Positions 26,507-38,486 of a DNA stretch of 64,000 bases are shown here, piece after piece (the stretch's first letter is position 1; every line of letters starts with the position of its first letter). Source of the stretch: Tianweitania sediminis (GTDB lineage: Bacteria > Pseudomonadota > Alphaproteobacteria > Rhizobiales > Rhizobiaceae). The notes beneath the pieces are model-generated. The model had not been told where the DNA came from. It saw only the letters and a program-made list of their open reading frames with translations, and ran no database searches. A program made the position numbers and the translations under genes. The stretch covers positions 806,001 to 870,000 of the forward strand of contig NZ_JAGIYY010000001.1 of assembly GCF_017813335.1 (NCBI RefSeq). Reading direction: 5' to 3'.

Positions 26507-27703
26507 ATGACAGCAAACACCGTCGCGGGAGCAAACCGCAGCCTGCGACGTCGTTATGAGCAGCTTGCAACCGAGCAGGGCTTCGTTGCGGATCCCTACC
26601 AGGACAAGATCGTCGACACGCTCGACGACCTTCTCCAGGCTCTCAGTAAGGACGATCTCGACAGCCGGCCGGGCTTCTTTGCGCGCTTGTTTGCTCGCAA
26701 GCCGAACCCTGCATCGGCCCCGCAAGGGCTTTACATCCACGGCAGCGTCGGGCGCGGCAAGACCATGCTGATGGACATGTTCTTCGACCAAGCGCCCGTG
26801 GCCGGCAAGCGTCGGGCACACTTCAACGATTTCATGGCCGATGTGCATGACCGCATCGCCCGCCACCGCGCCGAGGTGAAGGCCGGAACGGCAAAGGGCG
26901 ACGACCCGATCCCGCCTGTGGCACAGGATCTCGCGGACCAGGCAAAGCTGCTTTGCTTCGACGAGTTCAGCGTCACTGACATCGCCGATGCGATGATCCT
27001 GTCGCGCTTGTTCACGGCGCTTTTTGATCAAGGTGTGGTTCTGGTCGCCACGTCCAATGTCGCACCCGATAACCTTTATCGCGACGGCTTGAATCGCCAG
27101 CTGTTTTTGCCCTTCATCGGCCTGCTCAAGCGCCATGTCGCGGTGCTCGATATCGGCGGCACGCACGATCACCGCATGGCGAAGCTGAAGCGGTTGCCGG
27201 TCTACATGACCCCTTTGGATGCGCAAACGGCCGGGCGCATGGATCAAGCCTGGGCCGTGGCGTGCGAAGGCCACCGGCCCGCACCAGCCAAGGTCAGCGT
27301 GAAGGCGCGCGAGATCGCCGTTCCGCTGGCTGCAGGGCGTGCCGCCCGGTTCCGCTTTGAAGACTTGTGTTCGCAGCCCCTGGCAGCACGCGATTATCTC
27401 GCCATTGTGGAGCGGTACCCGACGTTGTTCGTGGACGGTATTCCGGTGCTTGATGCTGCCCGGCGCAACGAGGCCAAGCGGCTGATCCTTCTCGTGGACG
27501 TGCTTTATGATCGCCACGCAACCTTGATTGCCACCGCAGCCGCGGAGCCAGATGCCCTTTTCCAGGGGCGCCCCGGTTCAACGGAAGCCTTTGAATTCGT
27601 ACGCACCGCCTCGCGCCTCGTTGAGATGCAAAGCGAGACGTGGCAGCGCCAATCCGACGCCACATCAAGGCCCGAACCAGCGCCGGCGCCTTTATCGGAT
27701 TGA
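26507..27703 (+). CDS. zapE: Cell division protein ZapE (AFG1-like ATPase)
   Basis: The 398-residue AFG1-family P-loop ATPase has Walker A GSVGRGKTMLMDMFF near residue 80, FDEFSVTDIADAMIL (Walker B) and ATSNVAPDNLY (sensor). ZapE interacts with FtsZ and constricting Z-rings. It lies upstream of the mdh operon, a position common in Rhizobiales. There is no terminator before the mdh leader. Confidence 0.93.
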   Translation: MTANTVAGANRSLRRRYEQLATEQGFVADPYQDKIVDTLDDLLQALSKDDLDSRPGFFARLFARKPNPASAPQGLYIHGSVGRGKTMLMDMFFDQAPVAGKRRAHFNDFMADVHDRIARHRAEVKAGTAKGDDPIPPVAQDLADQAKLLCFDEFSVTDIADAMILSRLFTALFDQGVVLVATSNVAPDNLYRDGLNRQLFLPFIGLLKRHVAVLDIGGTHDHRMAKLKRLPVYMTPLDAQTAGRMDQAWAVACEGHRPAPAKVSVKAREIAVPLAAGRAARFRFEDLCSQPLAARDYLAIVERYPTLFVDGIPVLDAARRNEAKRLILLVDVLYDRHATLIATAAAEPDALFQGRPGSTEAFEFVRTASRLVEMQSETWQRQSDATSRPEPAPAPLSD

Positions 27704-28836
<1,133 letters not shown>

Positions 28837-28869
28837 TCCTCCCCGAGCCCTTTCAAGGACGGATATTCC

Positions 28870-30063
<1,194 letters not shown>

Positions 30064-30081
30064 CCCAAGGACCGGTTTCTC

Positions 30082-30984
30082 ATGTCTATCCTGATCAACA
30101 AGAACACCAAGATCCTGGTCCAGGGCCTGACCGGCAAGACCGGCACCTTCCACACCGAACAGGCGCTCGCCTACCACGGCACCCAGATGGTCGGCGGCAT
30201 CCATCCCAAGAAGGGTGGGGAAAGCTGGTCCGGTTCGAAGGGCGAAAGCCTGCCGATCTTTGCTTCGGTCGCCGAAGGCAAGGAAAAGACCGGGGCGGAC
30301 GCGTCCGTGGTTTACGTGCCGCCGGCAGGCGCTGCCGCAGCCATCATCGAGGCCATTGATGCGGAAATCCCGCTGATCGTTTGCATCACCGAAGGCATCC
30401 CTGTGATGGACATGGTGAAGGTCAAGGCCAAGCTCGACAAGTCCAAGTCGCGTCTGATCGGGCCGAACTGCCCCGGCCTCGTGACACCGGATGAGTGCAA
30501 GATCGGCATCATGCCGGGTTCCATCTTCCGCAAGGGATCGGTGGGCGTTGTGTCACGCTCGGGAACGCTTACCTATGAAGCGGTGTTCCAGACCTCGAAT
30601 GCCGGCCTTGGCCAAACCACGGCGGTTGGTATCGGTGGCGATCCGGTGAAGGGTACCGAGTTCATTGACGTCCTGGAAATGTTCCTGGCCGATGATGAAA
30701 CCCAGTCGATCATCATGATCGGCGAAATTGGCGGTTCGGCCGAAGAAGACGCAGCGCAGTTCCTGCGCGACGAAGCCAAGCGCGGTCGTTCGAAGCCGAT
30801 GGCCGGCTTCATTGCCGGGCGCACGGCGCCTGCGGGCCGCACCATGGGCCATGCCGGCGCTGTGATTTCGGGCGGCAAGGGCGGCGCGGAAGACAAGATT
30901 GCGGCCATGGAAGCCGCTGGCATCCGGGTGTCGCCGTCGCCGGCCCGCCTGGGCCAAACGCTGCTGGAAGTCCTCAAGGGCTGA
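30082..30984 (+). CDS. sucD: Succinyl-CoA synthetase alpha subunit
   Basis: The 300-residue protein has the CoA-binding domain ([20 protein letters not shown]) and the phosphohistidine loop [15 protein letters not shown] (His257). It forms the alpha partner of SucC. The gap to sucA that follows holds three consecutive hairpins. Confidence 0.97.
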   Translation: MSILINKNTKILVQGLTGKTGTFHTEQALAYHGTQMVGGIHPKKGGESWSGSKGESLPIFASVAEGKEKTGADASVVYVPPAGAAAAIIEAIDAEIPLIVCITEGIPVMDMVKVKAKLDKSKSRLIGPNCPGLVTPDECKIGIMPGSIFRKGSVGVVSRSGTLTYEAVFQTSNAGLGQTTAVGIGGDPVKGTEFIDVLEMFLADDETQSIIMIGEIGGSAEEDAAQFLRDEAKRGRSKPMAGFIAGRTAPAGRTMGHAGAVISGGKGGAEDKIAAMEAAGIRVSPSPARLGQTLLEVLKG

Positions 30985-31000
30985 GCAGCCATGAGCGAGC

Positions 31001-31091
31001 TTTCTGGCCAGCCTCGTTGGCCAGAAAGGAAACCCGGCGGGCGAAACGGGCCGGGACTGATGGGGTGGGAGCACAGACGGGCTGTCCGTCT
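31001..31091 (+). other. Three consecutive hairpins between sucD and sucA
   Basis: A perfect 10-bp stem (31001-31010 with 31018-31027), a second G+C-rich hairpin (CCCGGC 31033-31038 with GCCGGG 31050-31055) and a third (AGACGG 31075-31080 with CCGTCT 31086-31091) fill this gap. None has a T-run, so simple termination is unlikely. They could protect or process the transcript between the synthetase and dehydrogenase genes. Confidence 0.55.
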
Positions 31092-31139
31092 TTCGCATGA
31101 GCGGCGGTTCACGCTGCCACAACAAGGAGAGCGGGCACG

Positions 31140-34100
31140 ATGCCCGCAACAATCATGGCGCGCAACGACCAAGCCAATGACCAATTCGCCGGCACCTCGT
31201 TTCTTTACGGCGGCAATGCAGATTACATCGAACAGCTTTACGCCCGCTTCCAAGAGGACCAGCAGTCGGTTTCTGCCGAATGGCGCGCCTTTTTCGGCGA
31301 CCTCAAGGACAACGCGGCTGACGTTGCGAAGAATGCCGAGGGTGCTTCCTGGACGAAGCCCAACTGGCCGGTTCAGGCCAATGGCGAGCTCGTTTCGGCG
31401 CTCGACGGCAATTGGGGGACGGTCGAGAAGCACATCGAAAAGAAGCTGAAGGACAAGACTGCCGCTTCGAGCGCCCCCAGCACGTCCGAAACTGACATCC
31501 TCCAGGCGACGCGCGATTCCGTGCGCGCCATCATGATGATTCGTGCCTTCCGCATGCGCGGGCACCTTCATGCCAATCTCGACCCGCTCGGCATTGCCAA
31601 GCCGATCGAGGACTACAACGAGCTTTCGCCCGAAAACTACGGCTTCACGGAAGCCGATTACGACCGTCCGATCTTCATCGACAACGTTCTCGGTCTCGAA
31701 TATGCGACCGTGCGCCAGATGCTGGACATCCTGAAGCGCACCTACTGCTCGACCATGGGCGTCGAGTTCATGCACATCTCCAACCCGGAGGAGAAGGCCT
31801 GGATCCAGGAGCGGATCGAAGGGCCGGACAAGGGTGTCGAGTTCACCGCAAACGGCAAGAAGGCGATTCTCCAGAAGCTGGTGGAAGCGGAAGGTTTCGA
31901 GCAGTTCATCGACGTCAAGTACAAGGGCACCAAGCGCTTCGGGCTCGATGGCGGCGAAGCGCTGATCCCGGCGCTGGAGCAGATCATCAAGCGCGGCGGC
32001 CAGCTTGGCTTGAAGGAAGTTGTGCTCGGCATGGCGCACCGCGGCCGCCTCAACGTGCTTTCGCAGGTTATGGGCAAGCCGCACCGCGCGATCTTCCATG
32101 AGTTCAAGGGCGGCTCCTATGCGCCCGACGACGTGGAAGGCTCCGGTGACGTGAAGTACCATCTGGGTGCCTCGTCGGACCGCGAGTTCGACGGCAACAA
32201 GGTTCACCTGTCGCTTACCGCCAATCCATCGCATCTCGAGATCGTCGATCCCGTGGTGATGGGCAAGGCGCGCGCCAAGCAGGACCAGCTTTTCGGGCGC
32301 AACAAGAGCCACGACATGGTGCCGCCGGAAGAGCGCGCCAAGGTGCTGCCGCTGCTGCTGCATGGCGATGCGGCCTTTGCGGGCCAAGGCGTGGTGGCCG
32401 AGATTCTTGGCCTGTCTGGCCTGCGCGGCCACCGGGTCGGCGGCACGCTGCATTTCATCATCAACAACCAGATCGGCTTCACGACCAATCCGCGCTTTTC
32501 TCGGTCTTCGCCTTATCCGTCGGACGTGGCGAAGATGATCGAAGCGCCGATCTTCCACGTGAATGGTGATGATCCAGAAGCGGTGGTTTATGCCACCAAG
32601 ATCGCCATCGAATACCGGATGAAGTTCCAGAAGCCGGTTGTGGTGGACATGTTCTGTTATCGCCGCTTCGGCCATAACGAGGGTGACGAGCCGGCATTCA
32701 CGCAGCCGATCATGTACCGCAACATCCGCGGTCATTCGACCGTGGTGAAGGCATATGGCGAAAAGCTGATTGCCGAGGGCCACCTCACGGCCGAGGAGCT
32801 CGATAAGCTCAAGGCTGACTGGCGCGCTCATCTCGAAGTGGAGTTTGAAAGCGGCCAGGCTTATCGCCCCAACAAGGCGGACTGGCTCGATGGCCAATGG
32901 AGCGGCTTGCGCACGGCCGACAATCAGGACGAGCAGCGGCGCGGCAAGACGGCCGTTCCCGCCAAGACGCTGAAGGACATCGGCAAGAAGCTCACCGAGA
33001 TCCCGAAGGACTTCGAAGCGCACAAGACGATCACGCGCTTCATGGAAAATCGGCGCAAGATGATCGACACGGGCGAGGGCATCGACTGGTCGACCGCCGA
33101 AGCGCTCGCGTTCGGGTCGATTCTCGTTGAAGGCAACCCGATCCGCTTGTCCGGCCAAGATTCCGAGCGCGGCACGTTCTCGCAGCGTCATTCGGTGCTT
33201 TACGACCAACGCGAGGAAGCCCGCTACATCCCGCTCAACAACCTGTCGGCGGCGCAGGCGAACTACGAAGTCATCAACTCGATGCTTTCGGAAGAAGCCG
33301 TGCTTGGCTTCGAGTATGGCTATTCGCTGGCCGAGCCGCGGGCGCTGACCTTATGGGAAGCGCAGTTCGGCGACTTCGCCAACGGCGCGCAGGTCGTGTT
33401 TGACCAGTTCATTTCCAGCGGTGAGCGCAAGTGGCTGCGCATGTCGGGCCTCGTGTGCCTGCTGCCGCATGGCTATGAGGGTCAAGGCCCCGAGCACTCC
33501 TCGGCTCGCCTCGAGCGCTGGCTGCAGTTGTGCGCTGAAGACAATATGCAGGTCGCCTACTGCACGACCCCCGCGAACTATTTCCACATCCTGCGCCGGC
33601 AGTTGAAGCGCGATTTCCGCAAGCCGCTGATCCTGATGACCCCGAAGTCGCTGCTGCGCCACAAGCGTGCGGTCTCGACGCTGGCCGACCTGTCGGGCGA
33701 AAGCTCGTTCCACCGCCTCCTGTGGGACGACGCGCAGTATGAAGGCGACCAGCCGATCAAGCTCGTGAAGGATTCCAAGATCCGTCGCGTGGTTCTGTGC
33801 TCGGGCAAGGTTTATTATGATCTCTTCGAAGAGCGCGAAAAGCGCGGCATCGACGACGTCTATCTGCTGCGCGTGGAACAGCTTTATCCGTTCCCTGCCA
33901 AGGCGCTGATCAACGAGTTGTCGCGCTTCCGCAATGCGGAGATGGTGTGGTGCCAGGAAGAGCCCAAGAACATGGGTGCTTGGTCGTTCATCGATCCGTA
34001 TCTGGAGTGGGTGCTGGCCCATATCGACGCCAAGCATCAGCGCGTGCGCTACACCGGGCGTCCGGCCGCTGCCTCGCCGGCAACAGGCCTGATGTCCAAG

Positions 34101-34148
34101 CACCTTGCGCAGTTGCAGGCCTTCCTGGAAGACGCGTTGGGCGGATAA
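31140..34148 (+). CDS. sucA: 2-oxoglutarate dehydrogenase E1 component
   Basis: The 1002-residue thiamine diphosphate-dependent E1 has the N-terminal TSFLYGGNADYIEQLY typical of alphaproteobacterial SucA, GMAHRGRLNVL, and the ThDP/Mg region GDAAFAGQGVVAE. It decarboxylates 2-oxoglutarate and passes succinyl to SucB. ATG 31140 follows AAGGAGAG by ten nt; a second in-frame ATG at 31155 (MARNDQAND) matches family N-termini slightly better. The gene is followed four nt later by the YCII gene. Confidence 0.97.
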   Translation: MPATIMARNDQANDQFAGTSFLYGGNADYIEQLYARFQEDQQSVSAEWRAFFGDLKDNAADVAKNAEGASWTKPNWPVQANGELVSALDGNWGTVEKHIEKKLKDKTAASSAPSTSETDILQATRDSVRAIMMIRAFRMRGHLHANLDPLGIAKPIEDYNELSPENYGFTEADYDRPIFIDNVLGLEYATVRQMLDILKRTYCSTMGVEFMHISNPEEKAWIQERIEGPDKGVEFTANGKKAILQKLVEAEGFEQFIDVKYKGTKRFGLDGGEALIPALEQIIKRGGQLGLKEVVLGMAHRGRLNVLSQVMGKPHRAIFHEFKGGSYAPDDVEGSGDVKYHLGASSDREFDGNKVHLSLTANPSHLEIVDPVVMGKARAKQDQLFGRNKSHDMVPPEERAKVLPLLLHGDAAFAGQGVVAEILGLSGLRGHRVGGTLHFIINNQIGFTTNPRFSRSSPYPSDVAKMIEAPIFHVNGDDPEAVVYATKIAIEYRMKFQKPVVVDMFCYRRFGHNEGDEPAFTQPIMYRNIRGHSTVVKAYGEKLIAEGHLTAEELDKLKADWRAHLEVEFESGQAYRPNKADWLDGQWSGLRTADNQDEQRRGKTAVPAKTLKDIGKKLTEIPKDFEAHKTITRFMENRRKMIDTGEGIDWSTAEALAFGSILVEGNPIRLSGQDSERGTFSQRHSVLYDQREEARYIPLNNLSAAQANYEVINSMLSEEAVLGFEYGYSLAEPRALTLWEAQFGDFANGAQVVFDQFISSGERKWLRMSGLVCLLPHGYEGQGPEHSSARLERWLQLCAEDNMQVAYCTTPANYFHILRRQLKRDFRKPLILMTPKSLLRHKRAVSTLADLSGESSFHRLLWDDAQYEGDQPIKLVKDSKIRRVVLCSGKVYYDLFEEREKRGIDDVYLLRVEQLYPFPAKALINELSRFRNAEMVWCQEEPKNMGAWSFIDPYLEWVLAHIDAKHQRVRYTGRPAAASPATGLMSKHLAQLQAFLEDALGG

Positions 34149-34152
34149 GATC

Positions 34153-34488
34153 GTGTTCTTTCACCTGAAGCTCCTGCCTCCACGTCCGGACTTCCCGCTC
34201 GGCGCGAGTGAAAAGGAGCTTGCGGTGATGGCTGAGCATGCCGACTATTGGCGTGCTTCGGCGGACACAGGCGTTGCCGTGGCGGTTGGGCCGGTGTTCG
34301 ATCCGGCCGGCACCTTCGGCATCGCCATCGTCGAAGTGGAGGATGCCAAGCAAGCCGAACAACTGGCGGATGAGGATCCGGTTGTTTTGTCCGAGCTTGG
34401 CTTCCGCTACGAAGTTTCTCCCATTCCATCCATGATCCTGCGCGACCCGCCCGCTGCCCTCGCGCCCATCAACCCAGACAGGACCTGA
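34153..34488 (+). CDS. YCII-family protein between sucA and sucB
   Basis: The 111-residue protein matches the YCII (YciI-like) fold, a ferredoxin-like barrel with a conserved His-Asp pair. Visible are MAEHADYWRASADTG, VFDPAGTFGIAIVEVED and ADEDPVV. Family members are small enzymes or domains of mostly unknown function. It starts at GTG 34153, four nt after the sucA stop, and ends three nt before the sucB ATG, so all three must be co-translated. Its role in the 2-oxoglutarate dehydrogenase operon is not known to me. Confidence 0.85.
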   Translation: MFFHLKLLPPRPDFPLGASEKELAVMAEHADYWRASADTGVAVAVGPVFDPAGTFGIAIVEVEDAKQAEQLADEDPVVLSELGFRYEVSPIPSMILRDPPAALAPINPDRT

Positions 34489-34491
34489 CCT

Positions 34492-35811
34492 ATGGCAACC
34501 GAAATCCGCGTTCCGACCCTTGGCGAATCCGTGACGGAAGCCACGATCGGCAAGTGGTTCAAGAAGGTGGGCGACAGCGTTGCCGCCGATGAAACGCTGC
34601 TGGAACTTGAAACCGACAAGGTGACCATCGAGGTACCGGCTCCGGCCGCCGGAACGCTGTCGGAAATCACGGCAGCCGAAGGGGATACCGTGGGCGTTGG
34701 CGCCCTTCTCGGTCAGATCGCCGCTGCCGGCGCCGGTACGGCGGCCCCAAAGGCAGCCGCAGCCCCCAGTGGTGCGAAGCAGGCCGAAAGCGCAGCCGAT
34801 TACGGTGGCCGCCGTGAGGCCACATCGACCGCCTCTGCGTCTGGCGCCGGCAGCGCCGCCACAACCGCTGAAGCCGCGGAAAAGACCGCCGCTGTGGCCG
34901 GTGATGCCGGTCCGGTGGAACGCCGCGACACGCCTCCGGCGCCTTCCGCCGCCAAGATGCTCGCCGACAACAACCTGTCGGCCGATCAGGTGCAGGGTTC
35001 CGGCAAGCGCGGCCAGGTCATGAAGGGCGATGTGATCGATGCCCTGTCGCGAGGCGCGGCATCCGAACCTGCCGAGACACCACGGGTCGCGAAAGGAAGC
35101 GGCAACGAGGAGGCGCGCGAAGAGCGGGTGAAGATGACGCGTTTGCGTCAAACCATCGCCAAGCGCCTGAAGGACGCGCAGAACGTCGCGGCCATGCTCA
35201 CCACCTTCAATGAGGTGGACATGAAGCCGGTCATGGATCTGCGGTCCAAGTACAAGGACCTTTTCGAAAAGAAGCATGGCGTGAAGCTCGGCTTCATGGG
35301 CTTCTTCACCAAGGCCGTGACGCATGCCCTGAAGGAAATCCCGGCAGTCAACGCCGAGATCGACGGCACGGACATCGTTTACAAGAACTACGCCCATATC
35401 GGCGTGGCAGTCGGCACCGACAAGGGCCTTGTTGTTCCGGTTGTGCGCGATGCAGACCAGATGACCATCGCCGAGATCGAAAAGGAAATCGGTCGCCTGG
35501 GCATTGCCGCGCGTGACGGCAAGCTCGGCATGTCCGACATGCAGGGCGGCACCTTCACGATCTCCAACGGGGGCGTTTACGGCTCGCTGATGTCGACGCC
35601 GATCCTGAATGCGCCGCAGTCCGGCATCCTGGGCATGCACAAGATCCAGGAGCGTCCGGTGGTTGCCGGCGGGCAAGTCGTGATCCGGCCGATGATGTAT
35701 CTCGCGCTGTCCTATGATCACCGCATCGTGGACGGGAAGGAAGCGGTGACCTTCCTTGTGCGCGTCAAGGAAAGCCTGGAAGATCCGGAACGTCTGGTTC
35801 TGGATCTCTGA
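34492..35811 (+). CDS. sucB: 2-oxoglutarate dehydrogenase E2 (dihydrolipoyl succinyltransferase)
   Basis: The 439-residue protein has one lipoyl domain with the lipoylated lysine in [12 protein letters not shown] (Lys43), a long Ala/Gly-rich linker, a peripheral subunit-binding domain ([17 protein letters not shown]) and the catalytic domain ending in [13 protein letters not shown] (about His409). It transfers succinyl to CoA and forms the core of the complex. Confidence 0.97.
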   Translation: MATEIRVPTLGESVTEATIGKWFKKVGDSVAADETLLELETDKVTIEVPAPAAGTLSEITAAEGDTVGVGALLGQIAAAGAGTAAPKAAAAPSGAKQAESAADYGGRREATSTASASGAGSAATTAEAAEKTAAVAGDAGPVERRDTPPAPSAAKMLADNNLSADQVQGSGKRGQVMKGDVIDALSRGAASEPAETPRVAKGSGNEEAREERVKMTRLRQTIAKRLKDAQNVAAMLTTFNEVDMKPVMDLRSKYKDLFEKKHGVKLGFMGFFTKAVTHALKEIPAVNAEIDGTDIVYKNYAHIGVAVGTDKGLVVPVVRDADQMTIAEIEKEIGRLGIAARDGKLGMSDMQGGTFTISNGGVYGSLMSTPILNAPQSGILGMHKIQERPVVAGGQVVIRPMMYLALSYDHRIVDGKEAVTFLVRVKESLEDPERLVLDL

Positions 35812-35845
35812 TGATCGAAGCGGGAACGCTTTCGAGGTGAAGTCC

Positions 35846-35866
35846 GGCCGCCGGTCGTCGGCGGCC
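35846..35866 (+). other. Strong hairpin after sucB
   Basis: GGCCGCCG (35846-35853) pairs perfectly with CGGCGGCC (35859-35866) around a 5-nt loop. There is no T-run. It may be an mRNA stability or processing element between sucB and the MAPEG gene. Confidence 0.5.
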
Positions 35867-35886
35867 CGCGAGCGAGGGGATGAGTT

Positions 35887-36303
35887 ATGCCGGTTTTGAC
35901 GGAAGCAGCCCAATCATTTCTCCAACTCGGCGCCTGGAGCGTTCTGCTCCTTTTTGTTCACATCGCGCTTCAGGGCATGTTTGCCACGCGGGACCTCGGG
36001 CTTGATTACAACGCCAGCCCACGCGACGAGCAGAAGACGTCGACGTCGCGACAGGCTCAGCGCGCTGAACGTGCATCGCTCAATTTCCGAGAAACCTATC
36101 CCGCCTTCGTGCTTCTGGTGCTCGGACTGGCGATTGCAGGACAGGATACCACAACCGGCTTTCTCGGTGCGTGGCTCTGGTTCTTGGCCCGCATCATCTA
36201 CTATCCGCTATACCTGATGGGCATTCCTTATATCCGCTCTGTTGTTTGGCTGGCCTCGCTGATCGGCCTTCTGCTGATGTTCATCGCGCTGGTTTCGGCA
36301 TGA
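35887..36303 (+). CDS. MAPEG-family membrane protein
   Basis: The 138-residue protein has four hydrophobic segments and the MAPEG family pattern, including RAERASLNFRETYPAFVLL and a C-terminal ARIIYYPLYLMGIPYIRSV. MAPEG proteins include glutathione-dependent enzymes, but bacterial members like this one lack assigned substrates. It overlaps the following SDR gene by four nt (ATGA) and lies within the sucB-lpdA interval. Confidence 0.85.
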   Translation: MPVLTEAAQSFLQLGAWSVLLLFVHIALQGMFATRDLGLDYNASPRDEQKTSTSRQAQRAERASLNFRETYPAFVLLVLGLAIAGQDTTTGFLGAWLWFLARIIYYPLYLMGIPYIRSVVWLASLIGLLLMFIALVSA

Positions 36304-37052
36304 GCGGTCGCCCGGTTGTCCTGATCACAGGCGGTTCGCGCGGCATCGGTGCGGCGACGGCCGTCCAGGCGGCTGCTGCTGGCTATGACGTGGCGCTGAG
36401 CTATGTTCGCAACAAGCAGGCTGCCGAAGCGGTCGTTGAGGCGGTGGAGAGCCATAGTGGCCGCGGCCTCGCCGTGCAGGCCGATGTGGCCGTTGAAGCC
36501 GACATCATCAATCTCTTCGCGACCACGCAGCAGGCTTTCGGGCGGCTCGACGCTTTCGTGAACAATGCGGGTGTTGTGGACGGCAAGCAGCGCGTCGATG
36601 AAATGAGCGCCGAGCGCCTCCAGCGCATGATGGCGATCAACGTCGTGGGTCCCATGCTTTGCGCCCGCGAAGCCGTGAAGCGGATGTCAAAGCGATACGG
36701 CGGCAAGGGCGGCGCCATCGTCAATGTGTCGTCCGTCGCAGCCTTGCTCGGCAGTCCCGGCGAATATGTCGACTATGCAGCATCCAAGGGGGCGCTCGAC
36801 GTGATCACGATCGGCCTTGCAAAGGAAGTTGTGGCGGAAGGCATTCGCGTCAATGCGGTACGACCGGGGATCATCGACACCGAGATCCACGCCTCCGGCG
36901 GCCAGCCCGACCGCGTGGCTCGCGTCGCACCTTTGGTGCCGATGGCGCGTGCCGGCAGGGCTGACGAAGTGGCCGCCGCGATCTTATATTTCATGTCCGA
37001 AGGCGCTTCCTATTCGACGGGTGCCTTCCTGAATGTCAGCGGCGGACGCTGA
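36300..37052 (+). CDS. Short-chain dehydrogenase/reductase
   Basis: The 250-residue classical SDR has the nucleotide loop GGSRGIG (11-17), NNAG, a catalytic Ser in NVSSVAALLG and YVDYAASKGA (YxxxK, near 158). The C-terminal AILYFMSEGASYSTGAFLNV is standard. The substrate is unknown. It is translationally coupled to the MAPEG gene and lies 24 nt before lpdA, so it is probably co-expressed with 2-oxoglutarate dehydrogenase. Confidence 0.9.
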   Translation: MSGRPVVLITGGSRGIGAATAVQAAAAGYDVALSYVRNKQAAEAVVEAVESHSGRGLAVQADVAVEADIINLFATTQQAFGRLDAFVNNAGVVDGKQRVDEMSAERLQRMMAINVVGPMLCAREAVKRMSKRYGGKGGAIVNVSSVAALLGSPGEYVDYAASKGALDVITIGLAKEVVAEGIRVNAVRPGIIDTEIHASGGQPDRVARVAPLVPMARAGRADEVAAAILYFMSEGASYSTGAFLNVSGGR

Positions 37053-37076
37053 CGCGCTACGATCAAGGGAACCCAC

Positions 37077-38486
37077 ATGAGCCACGACGTCGTCATCATC
37101 GGGACCGGTCCCGCGGGCTATGTCTGCGCGATCAAGGCAGCACAGCTTGGCCTCGACACGGCCGTGGTTGAGAAGAACCCGAATTTCGGCGGCACCTGCA
37201 TCAACATCGGCTGCATTCCTTCGAAAGCGATGCTGCACGCCTCGGAAATGTTTTCGGCAGCGGGCCACGAGTTCGCCAAGCTCGGCATCAAGGTGCCTGC
37301 GCCTGAGCTCGATCTGCCGGCGATGCTCGCTCACAAGACCGATACGGTTGCGGCCAACGTCAAGGGCCTGGAGTTCTTGATGAAGAAGAACAAGATCACC
37401 GTGTATCGCGGCTTCGGCAAGGTTCTTGGCACGGGCAAGGTGCAAGTAACGGCCGAGGACGGCGCAACGCAGGAGGTGGCGGCCAAGAACATCGTGATTG
37501 CCACCGGCTCGGAAGTGGCCGGGATCCCCGGTGTCTCCGTCGAGATTGATGAGGAAGTCATCGTATCCTCCACCGGCGCCCTGTCGTTCTCCAAGGTGCC
37601 GGAAAGCCTGATTGTCGTGGGTGGCGGCGTGATCGGCCTCGAGCTGGGTTCCGTCTGGTCGCGTCTCGGCGCCAAGGTCACCGTGGTCGAATATCTCGAC
37701 ACGCTGCTTGGCGGCGGCAGCGATGGCGAGGTCGCCAAGCAGTTCCAGAAGGTGCTTTCCAAGCAGGGCATGGAGTTCAAGCTCGGCGCACGCGTCACGG
37801 CCGTGGAAAAGGGCGGTGCGGGTGCCCGCGTCACCTTCCAGCCGGCCAAGGGTGGGGAAGCGGAAGTAATGGAGGCAGAGCGTGTGCTGGTGTCCACCGG
37901 CCGCAAGCCGTTCCACGACAAGCTTGGCCTTGCCGAAGCCGGTGTTGCGCTCGACGAGCGTGGCCGCGTCGCTGTCGACAACCACTACAAAACCAATGTC
38001 GACGGCATCTACGCCATTGGCGACGTCATTGCCGGTCCGATGCTCGCCCACAAGGGCGAAGACGAGGGCGTTGCAGTGGCCGAGATCCTCGCGGGCCAGC
38101 ATGGCCATGTGAACTATGATGTGATCCCGAGCGTGGTTTACACCAACCCGGAAGTGGCTTCGGTTGGCAAGACCGAGGAAGAGCTGAAGAAGTCAGGCGT
38201 CGAGTACAAGGCGGGCAAGTTCAACTTCTCCGCCAACGGGCGTGCCCGCGCCATGCTGCAAACAGATGGCTTCGTGAAGATCCTAGCCGATGCCAAGACG
38301 GATCGCGTGCTCGGCGTTCATATCCTCGGTTTCGGCGCCGGTGAGATGATCCACGAGGCGGCGGTGCTGATGGAGTTCGGCGGTTCGTCGGAAGATCTGG
38401 CCCGCACCTGCCATGCGCATCCGACGATGTCGGAAGCCGTGCGGGAAGCCGCGCTCGGCACCTTCTTCAAGACGATCCATAGCTGA
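37077..38486 (+). CDS. lpdA: Dihydrolipoyl dehydrogenase (E3)
   Basis: The 469-residue FAD/NAD disulphide reductase has the redox-active pair in GGTCINIGCIPSKAML (Cys41, Cys46), the NAD-binding VVGGGVIGLELGSVW and the C-terminal His-Glu dyad in CHAHPTMSEAVREAAL. It reoxidises lipoyl groups of the SucB E2. ATG 37077 follows AAGGGA. It ends the TCA block. Confidence 0.97.
   Translation: MSHDVVIIGTGPAGYVCAIKAAQLGLDTAVVEKNPNFGGTCINIGCIPSKAMLHASEMFSAAGHEFAKLGIKVPAPELDLPAMLAHKTDTVAANVKGLEFLMKKNKITVYRGFGKVLGTGKVQVTAEDGATQEVAAKNIVIATGSEVAGIPGVSVEIDEEVIVSSTGALSFSKVPESLIVVGGGVIGLELGSVWSRLGAKVTVVEYLDTLLGGGSDGEVAKQFQKVLSKQGMEFKLGARVTAVEKGGAGARVTFQPAKGGEAEVMEAERVLVSTGRKPFHDKLGLAEAGVALDERGRVAVDNHYKTNVDGIYAIGDVIAGPMLAHKGEDEGVAVAEILAGQHGHVNYDVIPSVVYTNPEVASVGKTEEELKKSGVEYKAGKFNFSANGRARAMLQTDGFVKILADAKTDRVLGVHILGFGAGEMIHEAAVLMEFGGSSEDLARTCHAHPTMSEAVREAALGTFFKTIHS

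Noticed and set aside
30573-33209. Very long open frame antisense to sucA (and similar ones opposite ffh, sucB, acnA and mdh/sucC)
   Set aside because: They mirror the codon pattern of the real genes on the other strand, lack ribosome-binding sites and recognisable protein features, and are expected in G+C-rich DNA.
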